Source: Diadema setosum
Taxonomy: Eukaryota > Echinodermata > Echinoidea > Diadematoida > Diadematidae
NCBI GenBank assembly: GCA_033980235.1
Contig: CM067072.1
Location: 24,007,192 to 24,071,191 of the forward strand
Reading direction: 5' to 3'
DNA length: 64,000 bases
Part shown: positions 23,601 to 35,702 of the stretch, in pieces
Layout: every line of letters begins with the position of its first letter
Numbering within the stretch: position 1 is the first letter of the stretch
Made by a program: the position numbers and the translations under genes
The notes under the pieces: model-generated
Database searches by the model: none
The model's input: only the letters and a program-made list of their open reading frames with translations
Told to the model about the DNA's origin: nothing

Positions 23601-25219
23601 AATTTCTCTTTTCTCATATGTAACAAGCCTACGGGGCGAAAGGCTGATATTATGGGCTTTCTACACACATTTTTAGACGCTAATTATTGGTTAATATGAG
23701 CACGATCATTTATGTTGTGATTAATTTGTTTCCTTTTCATATATGTATGACTTCTATTAGAGACTTAATTGGCTTGGCACTCCTTACATCGACCTATTTT
23801 AGACACCCATTTCCTTCTCTCTCTCTTGCTTTTTCTCTACTGTCCTGTGAATAGTGTAACTACATGTACATGCAGTACCTCTTCTCTTTTGTATGATATA
23901 CATCAAGTTTCCATCTGAGCATAATGTGTGTTGCAGCACTCTCAAGCTTCATGCATATGCAGCAACATCTTTGTATGTTCATATACATAATTATGCTTGA
24001 TATATTAGATTTGAGAATGTTATTCTTTCTTTTGTATATGTTCCGTCCGCACTCTATAGATGTAAATGTACATTGTAAGATTTGGTGCGCATGTTCGACC
24101 TGTGTTTTGAACACACAAGAACTGATGTAATAATGAACTTGAATTACGCATATTCTTTAATATTGATTCCATCTCCATTTGCCATTAGATATTTATTGAT
24201 TTATGGAGCTCTTCCACAATTGTTATCCTTCCCATTGTCATTACTCATCTCTGAATAATTCAAATTTGATACTTTATTGAGAACCTATGTTTCTTCGATT
24301 ACATAATGTACCTCTTCAATATACACATGTATTGCTGTAAAAGGCATAATAAAACATGACCATTGTTATATATTTAAAATGAAGCTTGAAATTCTGATAA
24401 TTTTGATATTTATGTATTTTTAGGAGTTTATCAGTTTCGAAGAGTGCATGCAGGATGAGTTTTATGTTTTTATATGATCAAGTGCAGCTATCAAAGAATC
24501 TGTTGAGCAGGAAAGAGAAAGATGGAAAATGAGGAATTATGAGTGAATTCGCATGCAAGCCAAATGACAATAATGACACCGATAAAAATTGTGACAAAGT
24601 AAAAGTCACAAATAATGTGGAATAATAAGAAATAAAGAAATTAATAGATTATTTCAGAGAAAGAAATAACAGAGTGCATGAGTATGAAAGATGAGTAAAT
24701 GCAAGTAATCATTACTGACTGGCACATCTTTTTCCCCATATTTAGCGGTATCCTTCATCTTAGAACAAACATTCATAATTATTATGAAAGAAGTGAACTG
24801 AATTTTAATTAAAAATTATGTGAAAAATAAAGAAAGTAAGTTAAAAAAGTATAAAAAAAAACAGTAAAAAGTAAAAAAATATGAAACACAGTATACCGAG
24901 TACATATTAATTACCAAATGATAAATGTCCACATGCAAAAGTGTTGAATAATATATCCACACAAAAAAGGAGGGGGGAGGGCAAAGAAATCTTTGGAGCG
25001 ATCAACGACAGCTCTAATAACAATGCTAAATGAAGATGAAAACAAGGACAACACGCTTTTTAGAACAATTAAGAGAAACTGGCTTATATTATCATCTTAA
25101 TTATCACCTAATGTATTATAATCATCACAATAATCATTACATGACAATTAATTTCAATTAATAAGGTTATTGTTGATAAGCAGGTATAGCCCTAATAGTA
25201 TTTGTATGTAAACACATAC
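23600..25219. other. AT-rich intergenic DNA
   Basis: No frame, repeat pairing or RNA gene could be supported here. It lies within the 7.3-kb element. Confidence 0.45.
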
Positions 25220-25785
25220 GAAAATGAAATAGCGACGGTTCGTAAGTACACGCGTATTGCACGTTACCTATTGTGCAGGCCCTACAGCGCGGGTCCCACG
25301 AACCGGCGTAATACAACTTACGTCGGTTCGTGAGACCCGCGCTTAAGTACATAACCTATGGTGCGCGCAAGAAACGATGGATTTACGAACCGACGCAGTG
25401 AGTTTGAAGACAGAAATATCGTAATTCTTTTGAATTCACACTAAAATTACACTATGGATAGGAAGAACAACTTCCACTCTCATCACCCTGTCAAAATTTT
25501 CACACACAAGACAGGAAAAGTCATTGAAAACGTTGTCTAAAACTTGTGAGATCTTTAAACGCGATTTTCTCAGAATTGCATTTTCGCTCAAAAACGAAAT
25601 AGCGTCGGTTCGTGGTAACACCGACGACTTATGTGCGGGATTTCCGAGTGCGACGTGCGTAAATGTTTGGGACGAACATCTTCGGACATCTTGACTTTTG
25701 AGCGATCAGTGCTACATGTAGCTGACTGGTATTGACCCACAAAGGTACGTGAATAATGCTGTTAGTTTTCGACCCATTTTATAAA

Positions 25786-25958
25786 ACAAATGATGCACAG
25801 GATTATTTCGTGGCGTTAGTGAAGGTGCGGCGCGCTCTCGAGTATTGACAACGGTTGCAAACATGCACTCGGCTGCGCCTCGTGCATGTCGCACCATTGT
25901 CAATACTCTCGAGCGCGCCGCACCTTCACTAACACACTCTATCCTGTGCATCATTTGT
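25786..25958. mobile_element. Hairpin MITE with ACAAATGATGCACAGGAT ends
   Basis: The left arm from 25786 and the right arm to 25958 are inverted, including a long GC-rich stem GTGAAGGTGCGGCGCGCTCT and GAGTATTGACAA with its complement. The loop region is around 25872. No clear target duplication was found. It is nested inside the right shoulder of the 14.6-kb insertion. Confidence 0.7.
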
Positions 25959-26157
25959 ATAATCACAGACACAGAATCAGACCGAGTGACTCGTTATGAA
26001 AAAAAAAAAAATCGTAAGGCTGTTGAATATTCATTAGCACAGTAGCCAATAACAGAGGCCGTCTCATGAAAACTGCCCCGTGTACAAAATGAATGGCAAA
26101 AAAAGTGTGTCAGAAAGAGTGTGTCAGATGAAGTGGGTCAGGAAATGGCGCAACCCC

Positions 26158-26890
26158 AAAGTATAGCACAGTGTAGTGAGTTACACAATAATTGCACAGA
26201 GTACAAACGATATACACAATAAATGGCACCATGCAGCCTCATTGATTATCATTATTGTTTGAGAGCTTTAATAATACAGAAGAGCAATCAATCAGTAAAA
26301 AATGATCTTAAATTCCGTTTGAAAGCATAGAGAAATAAACTATGATCGTTACTTCAAAGGGCAAATCATCCTCTGTTTTTGAAGTGGGGCGTAACTGTCA
26401 TTTCTACAGCGAATACATCTCGAGCACTCCTGACGTGGAAGGTGATGTAATCCACTCTACCGAGTTGGTTATAGGTTTACTAAGTACAGTATATGCTTCC
26501 TGTAAAATAGATTGTTAGAATAACCAGCGCGATTGATAATTCGAATAGCATGTTTTTGAGTAATGAGGAGTTTACCTGAAAGGGCTTTTGTACGATTTTC
26601 TATGTTTTCTATAATCTTTAAATTTCTATTTTCTTTTTCCTATAACCAAGAGGGAGCTCTGTGCACTCCACACGAAATCGACTTCATTTTAGTTTAAATC
26701 TTATAGCCATGAAAAATGGGCATACACGAACTGCTTCCCATTGTACAGTAGAACCTTACCCCATACTTTGCAATGCCTTATCTGTCATGACAAAATATAC
26801 AGCAACAAGAGCTTTAGAAAAGTCAAAGAATATTCAAATAAAGTATATATAGTATACGATAAAGTGTATAAGGAATACATGTATACCGGG
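26158..26890 (-). mobile_element. Unit B copy of an old CR1/Jockey-type LINE fragment
   Basis: Minus-strand translation in several frames recalls the C-terminal RT region of the better-preserved element at 42134-43315: an ITVT-P-H-K-Q-W-DDLPF-like block near 26390, then an AIRIIN..GY-like block near 26530, then a CGVPQ-like block near 26660. The same fragment occurs at 47460-48060 and 54830-55330, so it was in place before the segmental duplication. Confidence 0.6.
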
Positions 26891-28616
26891 TGCACGTCAC
26901 GAGACCGACACCCACGAGTCATACAGCCCACAAGTTATACAGCTCACAAGTCATACAGCCCACGAGTCATACAGCTCACAAGTCATACAGCCCACCAGTT
27001 ATACAGCCCACGAGTTCGACACTGAGTAAATTAAGCCCACGAGTTCGACATCAAGTAAAATAAGCCCAGGAGTTATACGGCTCACGAGACCGACACTACG
27101 CACAAAAGGCTCATGAGACCGACAGTATTAAGCAAACAAAGCCCACGAGACCGACACTACACTTAAAAGGTCCACGAGACCGACGCTACACATACAAGGC
27201 TCACGAGACCGACATTACGCAAAAGAGGTTCACGAGACCGACACTAAGCAAAGAAGGCCCACGAGACCGACAGGATGAAGAGCGCCACCTATAGACCATT
27301 AAATTGTATAGGGTGTCCTGATAATAGCATAGGAAGATATGAGAGATGGAAAAGAAGAGTTGCCATCTCCGGCAGGGTGTTACCCCATCAGTTGTGCCCC
27401 CCCCCCCCCCCCCCCCCCGAAATGATCAGGATCTTTGATTGTGTTTGCATGGGTGTGTGTTTGTGAAAAACAAAATGAACAAAGTACAGTAAAAGTGTGT
27501 AAGAGATCTTTCTACAATAAACCTGCGAGGGTGTTGATTTAGTATCAATTAAAAATAAAAAAATAACGTAATCGTCTATCAAGGTAGCGTTAGGGATTCG
27601 GAAAAAAAAAATCCCAGATGCATCCATGAAAACAGCTGTTGTATTTCACGATAAAATGTACTGTACGGAGGAGAATAACACAAGCCACAAAATTGAGGTG
27701 AATCCCTGCGACATAAAACGTTTTAATCAGTAGAATTACATCACAGTTAGAGAGAAAATTACAAATAGATCTTACTGCAAACGTCAAAGCAGGAGGGTAG
27801 AATATCTAAAATAGAATAAGTAAAACTAGTGAATCGGGAATGAGAAAAGGTAAAATGTATATCTTGTCCATTTTCTAGCTAAAAACTGGGAAAGCCTATT
27901 AAAAATAGCACGATGGCATTATCAATGCTCTAAAATTAATTCATATACATTGTACATCGTTATTGTCCTCTGTTAAATTCATTTGTGTTTTTGTCTCTTT
28001 TTTGGGGGGATGAAGAATACTAATTCTTTTTTTTTTGGGGGGGAGCGGGGGCATGAGGAACACAATTCACTTTTTCTACTTGATAACAATGTCGCTCCCT
28101 GACACACTTGCCCCCCCCCCCCCAGAAGTGTGTAGAAATACATATTTGATGACGTTCATAATTAAATGTAAATGGTCACCATCTTTCAATTGATAGCGTT
28201 ACGAAATTACACCCGCCAGTATGTTATTTTTCCGTTCATGGAACACCCTGTACAGGTGATTGACATGTAGATGGCGCTGTTTATCCTGTCGGTCTCGTGG
28301 GCCTTCTTTGCGTACTGTCGGTCTCGTGGGCTTTCTTTGCCTAGTGTCGGTCTCGTGAGCCTTTTTAACTTATTGTCGGTCTCGTGGGCTTTCTTTGCTT
28401 AGTGTCGGTCTCATGAGCCTTTATTGCTTAGTGTCGGTCTCGTGGGCTATGTTTGCTTAGTGTCGGTCTCATGAGCCTTTTGTGCGTAGTGTCGAACTCA
28501 TGGGCTGTATGACTCCTGAGCCGTATAACTCGTGGGCTGTATGACTCATGGACCTATTATTGATGTCGGTCTCGTGGACCGTATGACTCGTGGGTATCGG
28601 TCTCGTGGGATGCCCC
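26886..28616. mobile_element. Foldback element with about 29-bp and 16-bp repeat arms
   Basis: The left arm (26886-about 27320) has eight CACGAGACCGAC motifs at about 29-33 bp spacing, plus a block of CACGAGTCATACAGCC units (16 bp). The right arm (about 28238-28616) has the complements (GTCGGTCTCGTGGGC, nine copies) in inverted order. Inner shoulders GAGCGCCACCTA and TAGATGGCGCTG also pair. The spacer of about 0.9 kb has a C-run at 27398-27418 and no coding frame. Units C and D lack the element between the LINE fragment and the ACAGACTGTCGTATG segment. Target duplication not resolved. Confidence 0.75.
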
Positions 28617-28649
28617 CGTGTGGACTGTCTTATGATTTTCTTTTTTCAA

Positions 28650-28964
28650 GCCAGACTGAGTCAGATGAAAAAAGCGTATTTGATTTTTTTAAAAATCAAG
28701 TGTACTTGTGTAAATTATTCTTTCAAGAATTCTTGGCCGAGATAATTTTTGTCTTGGTAGGAGATACTTTAACAACTTCTAATTTATGGAGACGATCACA
28801 AGCCATAAAGATGAATAAAAAATGTGTGATAGGGGAGATACGAATTCGTTAATACTAAATTATCTTTTTTCAAGACGAGGCTTGTAACACCACCGTAACC
28901 AAACTTTCTCTTTTTATTTCAAATTTAGAATACTCTCCTTAACCTTTTGTTCTCCTTCCGGAGT

Positions 28965-29027
<63 letters not shown>

Positions 29028-30100
29028 TTTAGAATAATGATTGGGAGTTTGAGTTTGTAAAAAAAGAAACAACAGCATCTTTCAAATTGTGTGTCTGAAT
29101 CAGGAAAGTCATTTGGAAAATATTGTCCTGTATATTGGAGCGCCAGTCGCCTGCACGATACGATCGACTTTGCACAACGTCTTCTCCCACCCCCAAACAC
29201 AACATGCTCATTCGATGTCTCATTCGACCGACTTCGACCATCACTTCACTTCGGTTTGAGTAGCTATCATCACACATGGACGCGAAGTGAGTAAGTGGCA
29301 TTGCACGAGGTCGGATATGAACGGTATACTTGTGGTGCCATGTTACAGACCGTAACAGAAAGTGTGAACACGTCTCTTCACAACCACTGATATTGTATCC
29401 CATTTGGTTTAAGCTTATTTTGTTCTGTCGCTTTTCTCAATTTTCCGACACATGCAATTTTTACTGGTCCCGTGGTCTTTTTCCCTCTTCACATTACGAC
29501 ATAGCACCAGTAATATTGGCAATACGAATGATTACGCTGAAAAATAAAAAATCATGTTTACATAGATTGCCGATAAATTGACAACAGCTGTAGGCCTAAC
29601 ATCGTATAAAGCAGAATGCAACCAGAGCATGAATGTCCTTTTTTTTCCGCTTCCCGGCCTCTAGGACACGAACCATTCATGTCATAAGTTAATTGAGTGT
29701 CCCTAATTGCCTGCCGACTGTGCTGAGATACATATTTGACTTTATTACCCATGAAATAAGTTGAAAAAATTAGGGAGACAGGTGCAGTATTGTACAATGA
29801 ATGCCCGATTCAAGCACCAATATAGATTACCTGTGAATAAAACCAAAATTCGGATGGTAATTCCCGTGTTTTTTGGTTTATTCTTTAGATATCTAATATG
29901 GTGAGGAAGCCATGCGAGAAGGTCCTTTAGTTTTGAATAGCATGTTTATGTCGCTTTTTCTTTCTTTCTTTGGATGACAAGTCAATTGTACCCGCCAACT
30001 ACATCACCACACCAAATTGTAATGTCTATGTCTTAAGTTTGGGGTTGTCGGTTTTTTTTTCCAGAAACACGAGCTGTCAAAACTTAGGCGTACTCTCTAA
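28650..30100 (-). repeat. Orphan 3' flank of a KCTD unit (unit B/E)
   Basis: It matches 49290-50715 and 56070-57405, the 3' flanks of copies C and D, in the same order. The match ends at about 30100, where the next homologous block would lead into the gene. The gene itself (copy E) lies 6.2 kb further on. So flank and gene were separated by insertion of about 30105-36240. Confidence 0.75.
28965..29024. repeat. A-run followed by (AT)n
   Basis: About 26 A then about 17 AT repeats. Copies C and D have only a short spacer here, so the expansion is private to unit B. Confidence 0.95.
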
Positions 30101-30104
30101 AGAA

Positions 30105-30240
30105 AAATTCGAGTGAAATTATTCACTCCTAAAGGAGTGAATACAAAAAAGAGTGAATTTTGAGTGAAATTGGAGTGAATTTTGAGTGAAAATGTCCATT
30201 TTCACTCATTTTAGGGTGACCTCAGGGATCACTCCAAAAT
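30105..30240 (+). repeat. GAGTGAAAATG dispersed repeat (uninterrupted copy)
   Basis: The reverse complement of parts of 3220-3610. It runs through GATCACTCC/GAGTGATCC text without the hAT-like insertion seen there. It begins exactly where the unit B gene-flank homology stops. Confidence 0.65.
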
Positions 30241-30485
30241 CTTCTAGTTGTATCATGTATCAATGATAACAATGGAGATCGAAATTCGATGGCTTGTGCT
30301 GAAAGGGTGGGTTGGGTGGTGGCGCATCACCTCGTAAAAATGGATTGAAAGTAATATTGTCAAATTTGACCAGTTTACGTGTTTTTATATGGGAGTGCAG
30401 TTTCTATAAAATAACTTATTTTTTTCTTCATTTTTCTTTCTTAAGCCTACTTTCTGTGCAATAGATCAACAAAAACAATGGCTAT

Positions 30486-30790
30486 CAACCCCATATTTTG
30501 CACATGTTTAGTTCGTGTCACGTAAATTATTTCATAAAATAACAACTACTTGATTGGACAGTATCTTGGGTATGTAAATTAGGGTCAAAGGTCATAAATG
30601 TTCCATCCTGTATCTTGGTGAATACAATAATGTCCCATCTTTCCCATATTTTGCACACGCAAAGACCATGTTACAAGAATCATTTCACAAAATAACCACT
30701 TTTTGTTAGATGCCATCTTGGGTGTGAAAAGTCGGGTCAAAGGTCAAATACACTTCATTCTGGATCTTCGTTAGTGTGTAAGGAATTCAG
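30486..30790 (+). repeat. Two tandem units of about 152 bp carrying DR1-like sites
   Basis: Both units contain CCATATTTTGCACA, TCATTTCATAAAATAAC-like text, ATCTTGGGT and GGGTCAAAGGTCA (30582-30594 and 30734-30746). The latter matches the direct-repeat-1 site bound by HNF4/RXR/COUP-type nuclear receptors. Whether any binding occurs is unknown. Confidence 0.65.
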
Positions 30791-31459
30791 TGCCAAAGAT
30801 GGCAGGTCCAACTCCCTTTTCTAAATGAGAATCCAAACATCAAAAGCCCAATGTCCCCTCAACACAAATGAAACCGGTATGGTCATGCCTATTGGGATCA
30901 GGACTCAAATCATTGATTTCCGAATAGATCGGATCACATAATTTGTCAGTGTTGACAAATTCCAAGTCTAGTTATAATTATGAAAGTACATTTAATAAGC
31001 TTCAACATACTGAAATCTGGGTGAATTTTTTTTCTCTTTTTATTTTTTTTTATGCAACCATAGAACAAACAAAACACACAACATAAACATGTACATGTAC
31101 ATGTAATGTAATGTATTTTCAATCTGGGTGAAAATTGGCAAAGGATAAGTGAGATACGCTCGAGTGAACTTGAAATTTGATGACGTCATTTTGAAAATCT
31201 ACTTTTTTTTATTTTATTAAGAAATTTTATATCTTTCAATAATTTTTCCAGCATCGCCAACCCATGAAATGACATGAATGACATGAGCAACCCACCAGCT
31301 TTCAGAATATGTAAAGAAAATGGGGGATCACCGTCCATCCTGACGAATATAATCGGATTCAAAATTGGCGGGGTTTTGTTTTTGCATAGTTGCACTGTAT
31401 ATCGTCATTGACGCGCGCGCGGAATTTCAAATTTGACGGGCCCGTATGACGTCATATTG

Positions 31460-34400
31460 GTAAACTGGAACCTTGTCTACAACCACCCTGTCCACTATCC
31501 ACCTAGTCTAATGCCATCTCGTCTAAACTCACTTCGTTTACTACCAACACGTCTACCAACCATTTCGTCTAAATGCCAATTAGTCTAACTGTCATTTCGT
31601 CTACTAACCATTTTATCTAATGTCCAATTTGTCTAAGTCACATTTCGTCTAACACTCATTATGTCTATTGACCATTTCGTCTATTAATCATTAGGTCTAT
31701 GAATAAAATAGTCTACAGCTCATTTTGTCTAATAGCCAATTGGTCTACAACCACCTTGTCTAATACTCAATTAGTCTAATAACCAGTCAGTCTACTCCCA
31801 ACTGGTCTACTCCCAACTGGTCTACTCCCAACTGGTCTACTCCCAATTGGTCTACTCCCAACTGGTCTACACCCAACTGGTCTACACCCAACTCGTCTAC
31901 TCCCAACTGGTCTACACCCAACTGGTCTACACCCAACTCGTCTACTCCCAACTGGTCTACACCCAACTCGTGTACTGCCAACTAGTCTACTCCCAACTGG
32001 TCTTCTAGTTGTTGTTGTTTTTTTTGTTATTTAAGTACACTTCATCCAGTTTCTTTTTTCCCAGTGAAATAGGTTGAACACTCTTGGTGCCCCATTTGGT
32101 TTAAATTTTTATGTTCTAATTATGACAATTTTTAAGGGAAAAAAGATAATGTCACAGTGTGAAAAACTTGCTGTGTTATTTTTGTGGTGGATGTGTAATT
32201 TATATCAGAAGCAATCATGCAGCATTTATATGTCCAAACTTGAACACTCCATCCATTCAACTTTGATACACAATCATAAGTATGGTAAAAATGAAAAGGA
32301 ACACATTGGAAGTACATTATCAGTATTCTTTATTCTGTCTGCCACGTACTGATGTATGTAAACGGTTAAATGCAAAAAAAAAAAAGGTTGAAACATATAC
32401 ACAACAAATATGATTCATGTACAATATATAGCTACTACTAAGATGAATAATTTACTTGCCTGCAATGTACTCAATACACGTTTCGCGAGGAACCCTAAAT
32501 AAGCTCAAAGGTGCCCCGCCACCCAGTATTCAAATCTGTTCAGCATATCTTTGAAAATTTATCAAAATTAAGTTCACAATAACATTTGTAAACACATGAT
32601 TTAAATGCATTAAAACTGGATATTCAAGGAAACAGTAAAATGTGACTAGCGCCATTCCATGTGGAATCTGGATTCAATTTTTGTTTATCGAAACTCGGTA
32701 TAACGAACACTGCTATAACGAGATATCGGTTATAACGAGGAAATTTTCTCGGTCCCAAATTTCCTTCCACATAAGTCTATGTAAAATGCTACTCTTAATA
32801 GCGAGATCGGCTATAACGAAATAACTGCTATAACGAGATAAATTTTGTGACTTCCAAACAAAGAAAAACATAGTAAATCAAACCTGCTATAGCGAGGTAA
32901 AGCAAATGCCTTCGGTAAAGCTTTACTTCGCCTGTGCTATCATCTTCCGAGATTGTAAAGCTTGATGCGTCAAAAACTGTCTTGTACACACATAATCATT
33001 TTCTTCAGTGCACCAGCTAGCACTGCATGTTGTACGTGTGAAGTGTGTGTGTGTGCACGCACACTGATACATGCAGAAAATGTGGTGGGACGGCCATGAT
33101 GTATACATGACATCATCATGACGTTTAGCAGGTGTGAGGCAATCTGATGCTGTGATTGGCCTTCGACTTAGGGAATTCCCCGTCTTCACACACACACGCA
33201 GTCATAATGTACATACAGAATGTGTCACATACACACACAGCATTGTGCAGACCATATTCAAGCTTTCCACACAACACACACCCATACGATATAACCACAT
33301 ACCAATCCACAGACGATCTTGATACAATCGCAAGCTATATAAATGTACAAATTCAAACATCTACAATTAATAAGAAACACATTCCTGATATTGGATTTCC
33401 TTGGCGAAAAACATCTTCTTACCCATAAAGGTGAGTAATTCCCTCACACACAATATCAAGTTATCAGTATTGATTGAAATATGATGGGTAGTCCCACATG
33501 TGCAAATTAATGTCTTTATTTTATGCCTTCTTTTATGCCTACTGATATAACGAGATATCGGCTATAACGAGGAAAATGACTCGGTCCCGACCATCTCGTC
33601 ATATCGAGTTTCCACTGTACAATGCTTTGGAGTATCCATCCTTAGTCGTGAGAGATGCATATTGAGGTCATCGTCATGTTTCAAAATCATTTTCTTCAAA
33701 CACAAGGGTGTGATAATAGCTCTACATTATGTTTATCCTGTTGGTAACATTTTGTGGAATTGCGCCCTAATGTAACATCGAGAATAGTACTAACATAACG
33801 GTTTGTTTTACCTAGGCTACCTATTTTCAAATTGACCCAAAATAATGTGATTACGGAAATGGCTCAATGTATCTCGAAGGCGGGGTTGCACTGAAAACAG
33901 CTTGGGCTTTTGAAGGTAATTACATAAGCAACATTAATACATGTATCATGATTTTTCTTCTGGGACTTACCAGTCAACAACGGATTTATATGTATGCATG
34001 TATTGCAAAAATAAACGAACACACATTATGACATGGAAATAAATTGCACAAAAAGTACAAGCAAATATGAAAAAACATAATAACATGACAACTTTACACT
34101 GCTGAGTGTTGACATACATACATGTAGTAACTGAGATGGATATATTTTTGTTCTGGTACATAGAATGACTCCTACACACTTTGTTCTCTGTGTATTATCA
34201 CCTTTGGCGTAGAGTGGAATTGCACAAAATATTTGACAAAAATAAAATAATAAGTAAAATATCCCTTTAAAGATGAATGTATGTGCTGTATTCAAATACA
34301 TTTGGTAGATTGCTTTGCCATTTAAAACAAAGCTCATACATTAATGTGACATATGCACACATTAACAACATTGGCATGAAATACAAAGAAACAGTAATTA

Positions 34401-35692
34401 TTTTAAGCCTATCAGTTTAAGCGATACATTTGCCTCCAGGTTAGAATGGCCTACATAATTTGTTAGTTCAATACCTTGTGTCGCTGAACATTCCTGAGTG
34501 AAGGTAGGATAGACAAAATAAATTCTTATGGCTAATGGTTGCCATATGCTGCAGTGAATCTAATTTCCAATAGGGCTTATAACAATGCATCATTCGTACG
34601 AATCTGTCTTTTGAATTCAATACATGTACTTCATACGACATAAAACTACACATGGTAGTAAATGATATATCGATGGCCAAAGAATGTTCAAAGTAGGCTT
34701 AACCCTAAAAAGACTGGGGGGGGGGGTGGGCTTAAAGGCCCCCTCCACCTCGACATTTCGCGCGATTACTCTGCAACACATGTACAATGCTCATTATTTT
34801 GTTATTTTACGGCCAGAATGTAGACTGGATAGTCATGTCTCACCATTGATTAGTACATGTATGTCTTTATATTCAGCATGTGCGGAATAAACAACTAGAA
34901 TAGTCTAATATTGATTTTTGTGCTAATCAAGGGCAGGGTTTAATATGAATAGTTCATGATAGTGAGACGGACTGGACACTATACAAAGTGGTATATTCAT
35001 TATTAGCATGACCAGATGGAAATGATCAGTTTGGGTAAATTGTTGAGAGTAAAACTATATCAGTTGGGAGTACACCAATTGGGTATAGACGAGTATAGAC
35101 CAATTGGGAGTAGACGAGTTGGGAGTAGACCAATTGGGAGTAGACGAGTTGGGAGTAGACCAATTGGGAGTAGACCAGTTGGGAGTAGACCAATTGGGAG
35201 TAGACGAGTTGGGAGTAGACGAGTTGGGAGTAGACCAGTTGGGAGTAGACCAGTTGGGAGTAGACCAATTGGGAGTAGACCAGTTGGGAGTAGACCAGAT
35301 GGGTATAGACCATATTGGGTATAGAAAAACTAAGGGTTGGACGATATGATAACTAGACAAAGTGAATGTACACTGTAGACGAAATGACTTGTGACAAGGT
35401 GGGAGTAGACTAACTAGTAGTAGACAAAATAGATATTAGACGACATGGCAAATAGACATTGTGAGTGTAGACGATTTGGCTATAAGATCAATTGTTTAGT
35501 AGACGAAATGCTCCTTAGACGAGTTGGGTATTAGACAGTACGGGTAGTGGGCAAAGTGACTATTAGACAATATGGTTACTGGACAAAACAAGTTGTAGAC
35601 CAAATGGGTATTAGACGAATCGGTAATAGACGATTTGCCAGTAGACCAATTGGAAAATAGACATAGTGGCTGTAGACGAGGTCACTATAAAC
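31460..35692. mobile_element. 4.2-kb TU-like foldback transposon with 15-bp repeat arms
   Basis: The left arm (31460-about 32003) and right arm (about 35058-35692) are inverted. Each is built from CAACTGGTCTACTCC-type 15-bp units, near-perfect in the inner half and more diverged outward. The ends resemble each other as inverted repeats (GTNNANNGNNACCTNGTCTAC, 14 of 21 matching). The direct repeat CGTCATATTG flanks both sides (31450-31459 and 35693-35702). The 3-kb middle has no transposase frame but holds a nested Tigger-like element. The architecture matches my recollection of sea urchin TU and Drosophila FB elements. Confidence 0.8.
32684..33619. mobile_element. Tigger/pogo-like non-autonomous element
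   Basis: The right end reads CATATCGAGTTTCCACTG followed by TA, the usual pogo/Tigger terminal sequence. The left end TCGAAACTCGGTATAACGA is a decayed counterpart. Subterminal GATATCGGTTATAACGAGGA and similar TATAACGAG motifs recur at 32700-32900 and 33540-33580. The interior has no open transposase. It is nested in the middle of the TU-like element. Confidence 0.6.
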
Positions 35693-35702
35693 CGTCATAT
35701 TG

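Larger units (their letters stand above)
18285..25625. mobile_element. About 7.3-kb element with arms rich in CACGAACCGACGC motifs
   Basis: The left arm (about 18285-18600) and right arm (about 25220-25625) are inverted relative to each other. CGTCGGCGTTTTCACGAACT plus GACGCTATTTCG at the left corresponds to the complement of 25590-25625. Each arm carries 4-5 copies of ACGAACCGACGC in both orientations. Arm edges are diffuse and no target duplication was found. The interior has a candidate exon, a 555-bp tandem duplication and a tRNA-like gene, but no transposase frame that I recognise. Confidence 0.5.
11574..26157. mobile_element. 14.6-kb composite insertion with 135-bp terminal inverted repeats
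   Basis: Positions 11581-11715 and 26023-26157 are inverted copies about 95% identical, with outer ends GGGGTTACGCCATTTCCT and its counterpart. AAAGTA lies at 11568-11573 and again at 26158-26163, as a 6-bp target duplication would. The left side has 7 extra bases (AAGGAAT) before the inverted repeat. Paralogous units C (about 47395) and D (about 54390) read uninterrupted from ATTCAAAGTA into GTGTAGTGAG-type text, so they act as empty sites. No transposase, polymerase or integrase frame is visible inside. Several smaller elements are nested. Either a very large non-autonomous element or a pair of MITEs plus captured DNA would explain it. Confidence 0.7.

Noticed and set aside
11574..26157. 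Polinton/Maverick interpretation of the 14.6-kb insertion
   Set aside because: Size and 6-bp duplication fit, but no DNA polymerase B, integrase, protease, ATPase or capsid-like frame is visible, and ends do not match.
31790..32000. CRISPR-like regular repeats (also at 35058-35300, 27079-27270 and 15000-17040)
   Set aside because: There are no unique spacers between equal repeats; the repeats are contiguous or only drift. The arrays are arms of inverted repeats in a eukaryotic context.
35026..35360. Gly-Val-Asp / Tyr-Ser-Gln repeat proteins
   Set aside because: 15 bp is a multiple of three, so the TU-like arm gives periodic peptides in every frame; there is no gene.
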